Below are positions 23,812 to 31,281 of a DNA stretch of 64,000 nt, one piece after another (positions within the stretch are counted from its first letter, which is position 1; each line of letters opens with the position of its first letter). Location of the stretch: positions 2,604,001-2,668,000 of the forward strand of contig NZ_CP109273.1 in the NCBI RefSeq assembly GCF_045209745.1, in the 5' to 3' direction. Source of the DNA: Micromonospora sp045209745. GTDB taxonomy: Bacteria; Actinomycetota; Actinomycetes; Mycobacteriales; Micromonosporaceae. The position numbers and the translations under genes were made by a program. The notes under the pieces are model-generated. The model saw nothing but the letters and a program-made list of their open reading frames with translations, was not told where the DNA came from and ran no database searches.

Positions 23812-25062
23812 TCAGCAGCGCCGGTGGTAGAGGTTGCGTTGCGGCGTGCGCAGCGGGTCGAGCCAGCGGGGCGGGAGGAAGTCGGGCCGGCCATCCGGAG
23901 CAATGCGGACCATCCAGTCACCGCGATGGATGAGCCGGTGGTGGTAGCCGCAGAGCAGCACGGCGTTGCCCAGCGCCGTGGCTCCACCCTCGGCCCAGTG
24001 TCGGACGTGGTGACCGTCGCACCACCGCGATGGCCGATCACAGCCAGGAAAGGCGCAGCCACCGTCGCGCAGCACCAGCGCGCGGCGCAGCGGGCCCGTG
24101 AAGAGCCGGCGCTGACGCCCGACGTCCAGGACCTGACTGTTGCCGCCCAGCACGGCAGGCAGCACGCCCGCATCGCAGGCGAGACGGCGGATCGCGCCCG
24201 GTGTGAGGGGCGCTCCGGTCTCCAGAGTGCCGGCACGTGCGCCGCTGACCAGGTCATCCAGCGAGACGGTCACCACGAGCTGCGGCCGGTCCCCGCCATT
24301 GTCGGGCAGCTGACCGGTGCGTAGCGCCAATCGACAGACTTCGCCCAGCGCGTCGGCCCGGCGCTGACCGGGGCTGCGGTCGTCGTGCTCACCGGCGGGG
24401 GCGCAAAGCGGATCGATCGCCTCGCGCAGCAGGCCCGCGGTCTCGGTGTCGAGGTTGCCGCTGAGGCGTACCTGCCCGTTTTGCTGATCGGAGAGCGTGA
24501 CGTGCCGGCGAGCCTCGGCTCGCTCGGTGGCCCGTTCGAGGGCCGCCAGCTCGGCTTGGTCGGCCAAGTCCGGTGCGACGTGCGTGAGGATGCGCTCTCC
24601 GAGCCGGCTCAGGATGGTCGGATCGAAACGGTCGGCCCAGGCGATCAGCAGTGCGGTGGCCTTGTCCGCCACCTCCGGACCAGCCTCGGCCGGAAGGGTC
24701 GCGATTGTCTCGGCCACCACCCGACCCTGCTCGACGGTGATGGCGCCGCTGAACAACGCGTCGCGCACTGCTCCTGGAGCGGCATCGACGGTGCCGGCGA
24801 GCTGGACCAGTTGGCGCGCGGAGCGACCGGAGACCCGGAGTCGCTCCCGCAGCCAGACGGCCGTGGACGAAGCGCCCTGGGCGACTGCCAGGCCGCGGGC
24901 ATCCAGCTCGCGCACCAGACCGAGCTGGACGGCGGCCAGCCGCTGCGCCACCACGTGCGTCGCATCGAGGGACGCGAGCAACTCGTCGTCGGAGAGTGCC
25001 CACAGCGAGGCCTGGGCGCAGTCGTCGATGGCACCACCCGCCTGCGCCAACGCCCTCAACAT
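23812..25062 (-). CDS. DUF222 / HNH endonuclease domain protein (13E12-type family)
   Basis: 416 residues. The first 300 residues are the helical DUF222 domain (from DDELLASLDATHVVAQRLAA); the C-terminal 100 carry an HNH nuclease motif: CAFPGC, then CDGHHVRHWAEGG, then LLCGYHHRLIHRGDW. Proteins of this type occur in many copies in actinobacteria and relate to the REP13E12 family of mycobacteria; their role is unclear and may be tied to mobile DNA. No repeat or att-like end is evident beside it. The last residues PPRWLDPLRTPQRN are the usual family end, so it is full length. Confidence 0.9.
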   Translation of the reverse strand: MLRALAQAGGAIDDCAQASLWALSDDELLASLDATHVVAQRLAAVQLGLVRELDARGLAVAQGASSTAVWLRERLRVSGRSARQLVQLAGTVDAAPGAVRDALFSGAITVEQGRVVAETIATLPAEAGPEVADKATALLIAWADRFDPTILSRLGERILTHVAPDLADQAELAALERATERAEARRHVTLSDQQNGQVRLSGNLDTETAGLLREAIDPLCAPAGEHDDRSPGQRRADALGEVCRLALRTGQLPDNGGDRPQLVVTVSLDDLVSGARAGTLETGAPLTPGAIRRLACDAGVLPAVLGGNSQVLDVGRQRRLFTGPLRRALVLRDGGCAFPGCDRPSRWCDGHHVRHWAEGGATALGNAVLLCGYHHRLIHRGDWMVRIAPDGRPDFLPPRWLDPLRTPQRNLYHRRC

Positions 25063-25429
25063 GGAGACAGATTAGAACGCACGTACGACACTTTCTGGTC
25101 ATGTTGATCGATGCCTCGGCTGCGCATTGGCCAATCCGCCCGCCGCCCGCCTGCCGCCCGCCCGCCGCCCGCTCGCGCTGCTGCCCGGTAGCTGGCTCGC
25201 CGCACGTTTGCCCGCCGGCTCGACGACGACGCGGCGTTCATTCGCGGGGTGCTGGCCACACTGGCTGTGTGCAGCCTGCTGGTGATGCTGGCCTGCGTGC
25301 CGGTCGTGGCCCGGGTGGTGCGGCCGTTGTCGTTGGGCGACGTCGACGGACGACAGCGCCGGATGCGGGGTTGGCCACTCCGGGCCGGCCCGCCGAGCCG
25401 GAGCCGGAGGCCGGGGATACGGTCGGGTC
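25063..25429. other. Intergenic region before mqnA
   Basis: Contains the HNH gene promoter (the segment near 25065-25110 is relatively AT-rich), a short CCCGCCGCCCGCCTGC-type tract at about 25138-25175, and one possible small membrane ORF listed separately. No RNA gene or strong hairpin was seen. Confidence 0.5.
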
Positions 25430-25437
25430 ATGGCTGA
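25249..25437 (+). CDS. Possible small membrane protein or gene remnant upstream of mqnA
   Basis: 62 residues from a GTG at 25249. One clear hydrophobic segment (ATLAVCSLLVMLACVPVVAR) is followed by a basic tail. The frame is open further upstream (RRLDDDAAFIRG) to a stop at 25190-25192, which looks like coding sequence without a good start, so it may be a remnant. No Shine-Dalgarno site. It overlaps the mqnA start by 8 bases. Confidence 0.3.
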   Translation: MLATLAVCSLLVMLACVPVVARVVRPLSLGDVDGRQRRMRGWPLRAGPPSRSRRPGIRSGHG

Positions 25438-26281
25438 GCGCATCGCACGCCCGCGGGTCGGGCACATCCAGTTCCTGAACTGCCTGCCGATCTACTGGGG
25501 TCTGATGCGCTCCGGCGCCCTGCTCGACGTCGACCTGCACAAGGATTCGCCCGACCAACTGAACGCCGCGCTGGTCGCCGGCGACCTGGACATCGGGCCG
25601 ATCTCGCTGCTGGAGTACCTGAGGCACGCCGACGAGCTGCTGCTCCTGCCGGATCTGGCCGTGGGCAGCGACGGGCCGGTGCTCTCGGTCAACGTGGTCT
25701 CCACGCGACCGCTCACCGAGCTGGATGGCGCTCGGGTGGCGCTCGGCTCGACCTCGCGGACCGGGGTGATGCTGGCCCAGCTGCTGCTTGCTGAGCGTTA
25801 CAACGTTCGGCCGGACTACTACCGCTGCCCGCCGGACCTGACCCAGATGCTGCTGGAGGCCGACGCCGGGGTGCTGATCGGGGACGTGGCGCTGCGGGCG
25901 TTCCATGAGGCGCCGCAACGGGGCCTCACGGTCACCGACCTCGGGCAGGCGTGGCGGGAGTGGACCGGTCTGCCGATGGTCTTCGCCGTCTGGGCGGTTC
26001 GTCGTGACTTCGCCGCCGCTCATCCGGGCCTGGTCAAGGAGGTGCACGAGGCGTTCCTACGCTCCCGGGACCTCTGCCTTGCCGAGCTGGACCAGGTCGC
26101 CGAGGCTGCCGCCCGCTGGGAGGCGTTCGACGCGGCGACGCTGGTCACGTACTTCCGGACCCTGGACTTTTCCCTCGGTGACCGGCAGGTCGCGGGTCTG
26201 CGCGAGTGGGCCCGGCGGGCCGCCGCGATCGGCGAGGCCCCGGCACTGCCGGACGGCGGCCCGGAGTTCTTCGCCGGCTGA
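25430..26281 (+). CDS. mqnA: Chorismate dehydratase MqnA
   Basis: 283 residues. MqnA dehydrates chorismate to 3-[(1-carboxyvinyl)oxy]benzoate, the first step of the futalosine menaquinone pathway. The start RVGHIQFLNCLPIYWGL and the DIGPISLLEYLRH and LGSTSRTGVMLAQLLL segments are typical; the fold is a two-lobed periplasmic-binding-like domain. Its product is the substrate of MqnE (6003). It is not adjacent to other menaquinone genes. A perfect hairpin overlaps its stop codon. Confidence 0.94.
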   Translation: MAERIARPRVGHIQFLNCLPIYWGLMRSGALLDVDLHKDSPDQLNAALVAGDLDIGPISLLEYLRHADELLLLPDLAVGSDGPVLSVNVVSTRPLTELDGARVALGSTSRTGVMLAQLLLAERYNVRPDYYRCPPDLTQMLLEADAGVLIGDVALRAFHEAPQRGLTVTDLGQAWREWTGLPMVFAVWAVRRDFAAAHPGLVKEVHEAFLRSRDLCLAELDQVAEAAARWEAFDAATLVTYFRTLDFSLGDRQVAGLREWARRAAAIGEAPALPDGGPEFFAG

Positions 26282-26304
26282 GCCCTCCGGAGGGCTCAGC
26301 CGGC
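26273..26304 (+). terminator. Perfect 32-base palindrome overlapping the mqnA stop
   Basis: GCCGGCTGAGCCCTCC (26273-26288) is followed directly by its reverse complement (26289-26304); the TGA stop at 26279-26281 lies inside the left arm. It probably terminates mqnA and, being symmetric, the convergent serine-hydrolase operon as well. Confidence 0.8.
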
Positions 26305-26356
26305 AGCGGGGACGGCCGAGACCAGCCAAGCTAGCCGAATCAGCCGAGAGGGCGGG

Positions 26357-27319
26357 TCAGACGCCGGGGCGGAGCAGCGCCTCGGTGATCTTCTCGCAGT
26401 TCTTCATGCCGTAGTCGTAGCCCATGTTGATCGGGTACTTGACCATCACGCCCATTGTCCAGGTGTCGCCGATGGCCAGGCAGTTGATGTGCATCTCCTG
26501 CTCGTTGGTCCGGTCGATCCACCCGTTCTTGATGGCGATCTGCTTCTGCTCGGCGGCCGGGAAGGCCTTGCGGATGCCGAAGTCGCCCGCGCCCCGCACC
26601 AGCTTCATCTCGTTGAGCAGCCACTTGGTCCACTTCGGGCCGGCGGCGGTGCCGTCGGCGATGCAGTTGCCGAGGCGGGCGGTGTCCCGGGGGGAGAGCG
26701 CTGTCCGGCTCCAGCCATTGTCGGGGGCGACGCTGCTGTCGGTCAGCTTGCACATGGAGATCAGCCGTTTGATCGAGGCGTCCCGGCCGACCAGGTTGTA
26801 GAACTGCTCGGCCCGGGTGTTGTCACTGTCCCGGATGATCCGCGTCGCGTCGGCGAGCTTCGCATCGCTCGGCGTCTGGCCTGCGTCGGCGGCGCGACGC
26901 AGGTAGTCGGCGACGATCCAGGACTTGATCATCGAAGCGGTGGTGCTGGTCTCGTCCATGTTCTTGGAGCCGATGATCTTCCCGGTTCGGCGGTCCAGCA
27001 CGCTCCAGGAGTACCAGCCCTCGATGTCCAGGTTGAGGTCCTTGGCCACGAACGGCAGCGGCTCAAGCGACGGGCTGGGGCTCGGCGACGGCGAGGCCGG
27101 TTGGCGGGCGCTGCGATCGGTGGCCGCGCCTGCGGACCGATCGCTCGTGGTGGTGCCGGCGTTGCCCCACCTGGCGGCGGCGGACGACGCGAACGGCGAC
27201 CCGGGCAGCAGTCGCAGTGACACCAGCACCAGCCCGATCAGGATGACCGCGATGGCGATCAGCCGAAGCGGGGACGCCTCACCGCCGCCGCGTCGGTCGG
27301 CCCGACGACTGCCGGCCAT
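26357..27319 (-). CDS. Membrane-anchored serine-hydrolase/beta-lactamase-fold protein (paralog A)
   Basis: 320 residues. One N-terminal membrane segment (about 18-38), a Ser/Pro linker (about 60-88), then a domain carrying the three marks of the penicillin-binding/class A beta-lactamase fold: SxxK as Ser129-Met-Ile-Lys132, SDN at 165-167, and a KTG-like K-N-G in AIKNGW. It should sit outside the membrane and could bind or cleave peptidoglycan peptides or beta-lactams; it may also be inactive. Six or so cysteines are low for a secreted protein, with pairs near the end (NCLAIG, NCEKI). The ATG overlaps the stop of the upstream paralog by 4 bases. Confidence 0.83.
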   Translation of the reverse strand: MAGSRRADRRGGGEASPLRLIAIAVILIGLVLVSLRLLPGSPFASSAAARWGNAGTTTSDRSAGAATDRSARQPASPSPSPSPSLEPLPFVAKDLNLDIEGWYSWSVLDRRTGKIIGSKNMDETSTTASMIKSWIVADYLRRAADAGQTPSDAKLADATRIIRDSDNTRAEQFYNLVGRDASIKRLISMCKLTDSSVAPDNGWSRTALSPRDTARLGNCIADGTAAGPKWTKWLLNEMKLVRGAGDFGIRKAFPAAEQKQIAIKNGWIDRTNEQEMHINCLAIGDTWTMGVMVKYPINMGYDYGMKNCEKITEALLRPGV

Positions 27320-28311
27320 CAGAGTTTTCCGACCGGTTGCTGCGGCACCTTGAGCGCGGCGCCCGGCTGCGGGGTGACCAACTGGCTGGCCACGCTGGCG
27401 CAGACCTTCGCGCCATAGTCCAGCCCGCTCTTCTGCGGGTAGCGCAACATCACCGCGAGACTCCACTTGCCGTTGACCGCAAGGCAGTTGACGTGCCAGT
27501 TGCCGTCGTAGTTGAGAGGGGTCCAACCGTTCTTGATGCCGACCGGGCCCTGGGCCGTGATCGACTTCGGCAGGCCGTCGATGATCCCCCAGCGACCGCC
27601 GCCCGAGCTGGATTTCTGGTCCTTGGCCGAGGTGGTGCCGCGGACCTTGCTCATCTGGTCAAGCACCCACTTGGTCCATTTCGGGCCGGCGGCCTTGCCG
27701 TCGGCGATGCAGTCGCCGAGCCGGACCGCATCGCGGGGGGACATCCGGGTGAAGCTCCAGAAGCCGGTGTACGGCTCGATGTTGCCGCGCTTGGTGTCGG
27801 TCAGCCCGCAGATCGTGATCGCCCGCTGGATCACCGCGTCAGGTGTGCTGCTCGTCGACTTCTTGTAAGAGCCGCCCGCTGCCGCGTGGACCTTGTTGGC
27901 CGCGGTGTCGTTGCTGTCGATGATGGCGAGCCGGGCCGCCTCCTTCAGCGCCGCGGTCGGCTCCTTGTCCTTGAGCTGCCGCAGATAGTCCGAGACGATC
28001 CACGCCTTGATCATCGACTCGGTGGAGCTGGTCGCGGTCATGTTCGCCGACCCGGAGATCTTGCCCGTCTGCCGATCCAGCAGCGCCCACGAGAAGAAGT
28101 CGCCGTTGAAGCTCACCGACACCGGGCCGGCCGCCAGCGTGGGCGGTGGCGGTGGAGTGGGCGAGGGCGCGGCGACGGTCGAGGCGGCACCGCCGCCACC
28201 GCCTCCGCTGCTGCCGCCATCGGAGAGCCGGGCGTACGCGGTGGGGACCAGTAGGACGCCGCCGAGGAGGATTGCTGTGATGGCGAGCACCATGGTCACG
28301 CGGGATCGCAT
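27319..28311 (-). CDS. Secreted or anchored serine-hydrolase/beta-lactamase-fold protein (paralog B)
   Basis: 330 residues, clearly paralogous to the following gene: both share TKWxLxxM, SPRDxxRLGxCIADG and IKNGW segments. A signal or anchor segment (about 7-27) is followed by a Gly/Ser/Pro linker. SxxK is Ser99-Met-Ile-Lys102, but the SDN position reads Ser133-Asn134-Asp135, a swap of the last two residues, so catalysis may be altered. The K-N-G motif is kept. Two Gly/Ser stretches (about 31-40 and GQKSSSGGGRW-like in the second half) are additional to paralog A. Start ATG at 28311; promoter in the 372-base upstream region. Confidence 0.83.
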   Translation of the reverse strand: MRSRVTMVLAITAILLGGVLLVPTAYARLSDGGSSGGGGGGAASTVAAPSPTPPPPPTLAAGPVSVSFNGDFFSWALLDRQTGKISGSANMTATSSTESMIKAWIVSDYLRQLKDKEPTAALKEAARLAIIDSNDTAANKVHAAAGGSYKKSTSSTPDAVIQRAITICGLTDTKRGNIEPYTGFWSFTRMSPRDAVRLGDCIADGKAAGPKWTKWVLDQMSKVRGTTSAKDQKSSSGGGRWGIIDGLPKSITAQGPVGIKNGWTPLNYDGNWHVNCLAVNGKWSLAVMLRYPQKSGLDYGAKVCASVASQLVTPQPGAALKVPQQPVGKL

Positions 28312-28484
28312 GAGTGGGCGAGCTCCAGGTGTGTCAGGGCCGGGGGACCGTCTTGTTTGTCCGGAACAGATCGGCTGATCGCGAGGCCGGGGGAAGTGGC
28401 CTTTGTCTGGCGGCGACCGTCTCCGATCGATCGGTGCGACGGCCGAAAGTCTACGTCCGGTTGCGTGACGCGCCAGGGGTCGAC

Positions 28485-28523
28485 ACCAGGCAACCTGCGA
28501 TAAAGGCAGGATATAGACCTGGT
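28485..28523. promoter_or_regulatory. Nested hairpin with GATAAAG loop
   Basis: ACCAGG (28485-28490) pairs with CCTGGT (28518-28523) and, inside it, CCTGC (28494-28498) pairs with GCAGG (28506-28510), closing a 7-base GATAAAG loop. It lies 174 bases upstream of the hydrolase gene on one side and 161 bases upstream of paaA on the other. Confidence 0.5.
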
Positions 28524-28635
28524 ATGCGGTTCTTGCGGTGATTCACCTTTGTTTCGTGGCCTAAGTCACTGAGAAATCGGGGTGCCCAGGTAACGCAAAG
28601 CACTCATTCCATCACGGATGGGATCCTCGGATTCC

Positions 28636-28674
28636 TGTTACACGCTCTGGTTTCTTGGGTCGCAAGCTGTAACA
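28636..28674. promoter_or_regulatory. Inverted repeat TGTTACA...TGTAACA upstream of paaA
   Basis: TGTTACA at 28636-28642 and TGTAACA at 28668-28674 are reverse complements spaced by 25 bases, the second ending 9 bases before the paaA ATG. It could be a pair of half-sites for a repressor of phenylacetate genes. Regulator unknown. Confidence 0.4.
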
Positions 28675-28683
28675 CTTGTCCCC

Positions 28684-29802
28684 ATGTATGGCAACGACTT
28701 CTCCACCCCGGCCGACGCCCCGGCCGACGCCCCGGCTGACGCCGCGGCCAACGCCGTTGGTGACGGGCCGGGCGGTGGGCTGCTGGGCGAGGTCGAGGCC
28801 GCCGAGGCCGAGCTGCGGGCGGCGGCAGCGCGCGGGCGGCGAGGCGGGCCGGCGCCGGACGAGGACCTGGCGGCGTACTTCGCCGAGGTGGTCGACGCCG
28901 AGCAGAAGATCGAGCCACGGGACTGGATGCCCGACGCGTACCGCCGGACGCTGATCCGGCAGATCGCCCAGCACGCCCACTCCGAGATCATCGGCATGCA
29001 GCCGGAGGGCAACTGGATCAGCCGGGCGCCGTCGCTCAAGCGCAAGGCGATCCTGCTGGCCAAGGTGCAGGACGAGGCCGGCCACGGCCTCTACCTCTAC
29101 GCCGCCGCCGAGACTCTCGGCATCAGCCGCGACGAGCTGGTCCAGCTGCTGCTCGACGGGCGGCAGAAGTACAGCTCGATCTTCAACTACCCGACCCTGA
29201 GCTGGGCCGACATGGGCGCGATCGGGTGGCTGGTGGACGGCGCGGCGATCGTCAACCAGGTGCCGCTGTGCCGCTGCTCGTACGGCCCGTACGCCCGCGC
29301 GATGATCCGGGTCTGCAAGGAGGAGTCGTTCCACCAGCGTCAGGGCTACGAGATCCTGCACACACTGGCGCACGGCACCCCGGCGCAGCAGGCGATGGCC
29401 CAGGACGCGGTGGACCGCTGGTGGTACCCGTCACTGGCCATGTTCGGCCCTCCGGACGGCGACTCCACGCACTCCGCCCAGTCGATGGCGTGGAAGATCA
29501 AGCGCTTCTCCAACGACGACCTGCGGCAGCGTTTCGTCGACATGTGCGTCCAGCAGGCCGAGATCCTCGGGCTGCGCATCCCCGACGCGGACCTGCGCTG
29601 GAACGAGGAGCGGCAGGCGTACGACTACACCCAGCCGGACTACGACGAGCTGATGCGGGTGATCTCCGGCGACGGACCCTGCAACCGGGAGCGGATTGCG
29701 CACCGCCGGGCCGCGCACACCGATGGCGCATGGGTACGCGAGGCCGCTGCGGCATACGCCGCGAAGCGGGCTGAGAAGAGGGAAAAGGTGGCAGTCGCGT
29801 GA
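28684..29802 (+). CDS. paaA: Phenylacetyl-CoA epoxidase subunit PaaA (catalytic)
   Basis: 372 residues. PaaA is the di-iron catalytic subunit of the PaaABCE monooxygenase, which converts phenylacetyl-CoA to the 1,2-epoxide, the key step in aerobic phenylacetate breakdown. Di-iron ligand regions are visible as EVVDAEQKIEPRDWM, KVQDEAGHGLYLY (E-x-x-H) and CKEESFHQRQGYE (E-x-x-H). The first 45 residues are an extra Ala/Asp/Pro repeat (ADAPADAPADAA) not needed for the core. No Shine-Dalgarno site is clear before the ATG at 28684; a GTG at 28618 is a less likely longer start. First gene of a coupled five-gene operon. Confidence 0.94.
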   Translation: MYGNDFSTPADAPADAPADAAANAVGDGPGGGLLGEVEAAEAELRAAAARGRRGGPAPDEDLAAYFAEVVDAEQKIEPRDWMPDAYRRTLIRQIAQHAHSEIIGMQPEGNWISRAPSLKRKAILLAKVQDEAGHGLYLYAAAETLGISRDELVQLLLDGRQKYSSIFNYPTLSWADMGAIGWLVDGAAIVNQVPLCRCSYGPYARAMIRVCKEESFHQRQGYEILHTLAHGTPAQQAMAQDAVDRWWYPSLAMFGPPDGDSTHSAQSMAWKIKRFSNDDLRQRFVDMCVQQAEILGLRIPDADLRWNEERQAYDYTQPDYDELMRVISGDGPCNRERIAHRRAAHTDGAWVREAAAAYAAKRAEKREKVAVA

Positions 29803-30086
29803 GTACCGAACATTCGCCTCTGTGGGAGGTCTTCGTGCGGGCCCGGCGCGGGTTGTCGCACACCCACGTGGGCAGCCTGCACGCCCCCGACGCCGAGCTC
29901 GCCCTGCGTAACGCCCGGGACCTCTACACCCGCCGCCAGGAGGGCGTGTCCATCTGGGTGGTGCCGGCCAGCGCGATCACCGCGTCCAGCCCGGACGAGA
30001 AGGATGCCTTCTTCGACCCGGCCGCCGACAAGGTCTACCGCCACCCCACCTTCTACGAGGTGCCGGACGGGGTGGCCCACCTGTGA
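29799..30086 (+). CDS. paaB: Phenylacetyl-CoA epoxidase subunit PaaB
   Basis: 95 residues, normal for PaaB. The segments LWEVFVRARRGLSHTHVGSL and GVSIWVVPASAITASSP are typical. PaaB is a small non-catalytic bridge subunit of the epoxidase complex. The GTG start overlaps the paaA stop and its end overlaps paaC, so translation is coupled. Confidence 0.94.
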   Translation: MSTEHSPLWEVFVRARRGLSHTHVGSLHAPDAELALRNARDLYTRRQEGVSIWVVPASAITASSPDEKDAFFDPAADKVYRHPTFYEVPDGVAHL

Positions 30087-30808
30087 ACGGACCCTTCGAC
30101 TTCACTCTCGCCCTCGGCGACGACGCGTTGATCGCCGCTCAGCGACTGGCCGAGTGGACGACCCGCGCCCCGGAGATGGAAGAGGACATCGCGCTGACCA
30201 ACATCGCCCTCGACCAGCTCGGCGCGGCCCGCCTGCTGCTGTCGTACGCGGGTGAGCTGGAGAGTGCCGGCCGCGACGAGGACGCGTTGGCGTATCTGCG
30301 CGACGACCGCGAGTTCCGTAACGCGCTCCTGGTCGAGCTGCCCAACGGCGACTTCGCGGTGACGATGGCGAAGCTGTTCTTCCTCGCGGCGTACCAGCTG
30401 CCGCTGTACACGGCGCTGGCCGGTTGCTCGGACGAGCGGCTGGCCGCGATCGGCGCCAAGGCGCGCAAGGAGTCGGCGTACCACCTGGACCATGGCGCGC
30501 TGTGGGTGAAGCGGCTCGGTGACGGCACCGACGAGTCGCACCGTCGGATGCAGGCGGCCGTCGATCAGGTGTGGCCGTACACCCACGAGCTGTTCGCCGC
30601 GGACCCGGCGGCGCCGGTCGACCCGGCCACCCTGCGGCCGGCGTTCGACGAGACCGTCGGCCCGGTGCTGGCCGAGGCGACGCTCACCCGGCCGGAGAGC
30701 CGCTGGTCCCCGGCCGGCGGGCGGGCCGGCGTGCACACCGAGCACCTGGCCTACCTGCTCGCCGAGATGCAGGTGCTGCACCGCGCTCACCCCGGAGCGC
30801 ACTGGTGA
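30083..30808 (+). CDS. paaC: Phenylacetyl-CoA epoxidase subunit PaaC (structural)
   Basis: 241 residues. PaaC is a ferritin-like partner of PaaA that has lost most of its iron ligands and stabilises the complex. Typical segments are LGDDALIAAQRLAEW, EEDIALTNIALDQLGAARLL and KARKESAYHLDHGALWVKRL. Both ends overlap the neighbouring genes by 4 bases. Confidence 0.93.
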   Translation: MNGPFDFTLALGDDALIAAQRLAEWTTRAPEMEEDIALTNIALDQLGAARLLLSYAGELESAGRDEDALAYLRDDREFRNALLVELPNGDFAVTMAKLFFLAAYQLPLYTALAGCSDERLAAIGAKARKESAYHLDHGALWVKRLGDGTDESHRRMQAAVDQVWPYTHELFAADPAAPVDPATLRPAFDETVGPVLAEATLTRPESRWSPAGGRAGVHTEHLAYLLAEMQVLHRAHPGAHW

Positions 30809-31281
30809 CTGACGCGAGGACGGCTGCGGCCAGCGTGGTGGACCCGGAGATCCGGGTCATCACCATCGACGAGTTGGGCATCCTGCGGGCGGTCGAGGAG
30901 GATTCGACAAGTGGTCGGGTCACCGTCACCATCACCCCGACCTACACCGGCTGCCCGGCGATGGACGTGATCCGGGCCGACATCCGTCGCGCGCTCGCGG
31001 TCGCGGGCCACCCCGATGTCGAGGTCCGCACGGTCTTCAGCCCACCGTGGAGCACCGACTGGATCTCCGCGGGTGGGCGGGCCAAGCTGGCTGCCGCCGG
31101 GATCGCCCCGCCGGCCCCGGTGCCCGCCGCCGGTGTCGTGTCGTTGACCCTCGCGGTCCGTTGCCCGCAGTGCGGCTCGCCGGAGACCGAGCAGGTCAGC
31201 CGGTTCGGCTCCACCGCGTGCAAGGCGTTGTGGCGTTGCCGCTCCTGCTCCGAACCCTTCGACCACCTGAAGGCGCTGTGA
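30805..31281 (+). CDS. paaD: PaaD, Fe-S maturation-type protein of the phenylacetate operon
   Basis: 158 residues. An N-terminal DUF59/MIP18-like domain (VVDPEIRVITIDELGILR) with a conserved Cys in TYTGCPAMDVI is followed by a C-terminal metal-binding pair CPQCGS and CRSCSEPF. PaaD is needed for epoxidase activity in studied bacteria and is thought to help assemble iron-sulfur or di-iron centres. The GTG at 30805 overlaps the paaC stop. Confidence 0.91.
   Translation: MTDARTAAASVVDPEIRVITIDELGILRAVEEDSTSGRVTVTITPTYTGCPAMDVIRADIRRALAVAGHPDVEVRTVFSPPWSTDWISAGGRAKLAAAGIAPPAPVPAAGVVSLTLAVRCPQCGSPETEQVSRFGSTACKALWRCRSCSEPFDHLKAL

Larger units (their letters stand above)
28312..28683. other. Divergent promoter region between serine hydrolases and paa operon
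   Basis: No gene. Unusually AT-rich for the window between 28500 and 28680. It holds a nested hairpin at 28485-28523 and an inverted pair TGTTACA / TGTAACA at 28636-28674 close to the paaA start. Both operons must be driven from here. No known riboswitch consensus was recognised. Confidence 0.6.

Noticed and set aside
23098..23933. Plus-strand Gly/Arg/Val-rich frames through the tandem repeats
   Set aside because: Low-complexity translation of a GC-rich repeat in several frames at once, no start context, no domain.
23812..25062. Group II intron or IS element around the HNH gene
   Set aside because: No terminal repeats, target duplications or transposase; the protein is of the DUF222 type.
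28312..28683. Cyclic di-AMP (ydaO-type) riboswitch upstream of the cell-wall-related hydrolases
   Set aside because: I looked for the conserved core and could not find it on either strand; only the nested hairpin is supported.
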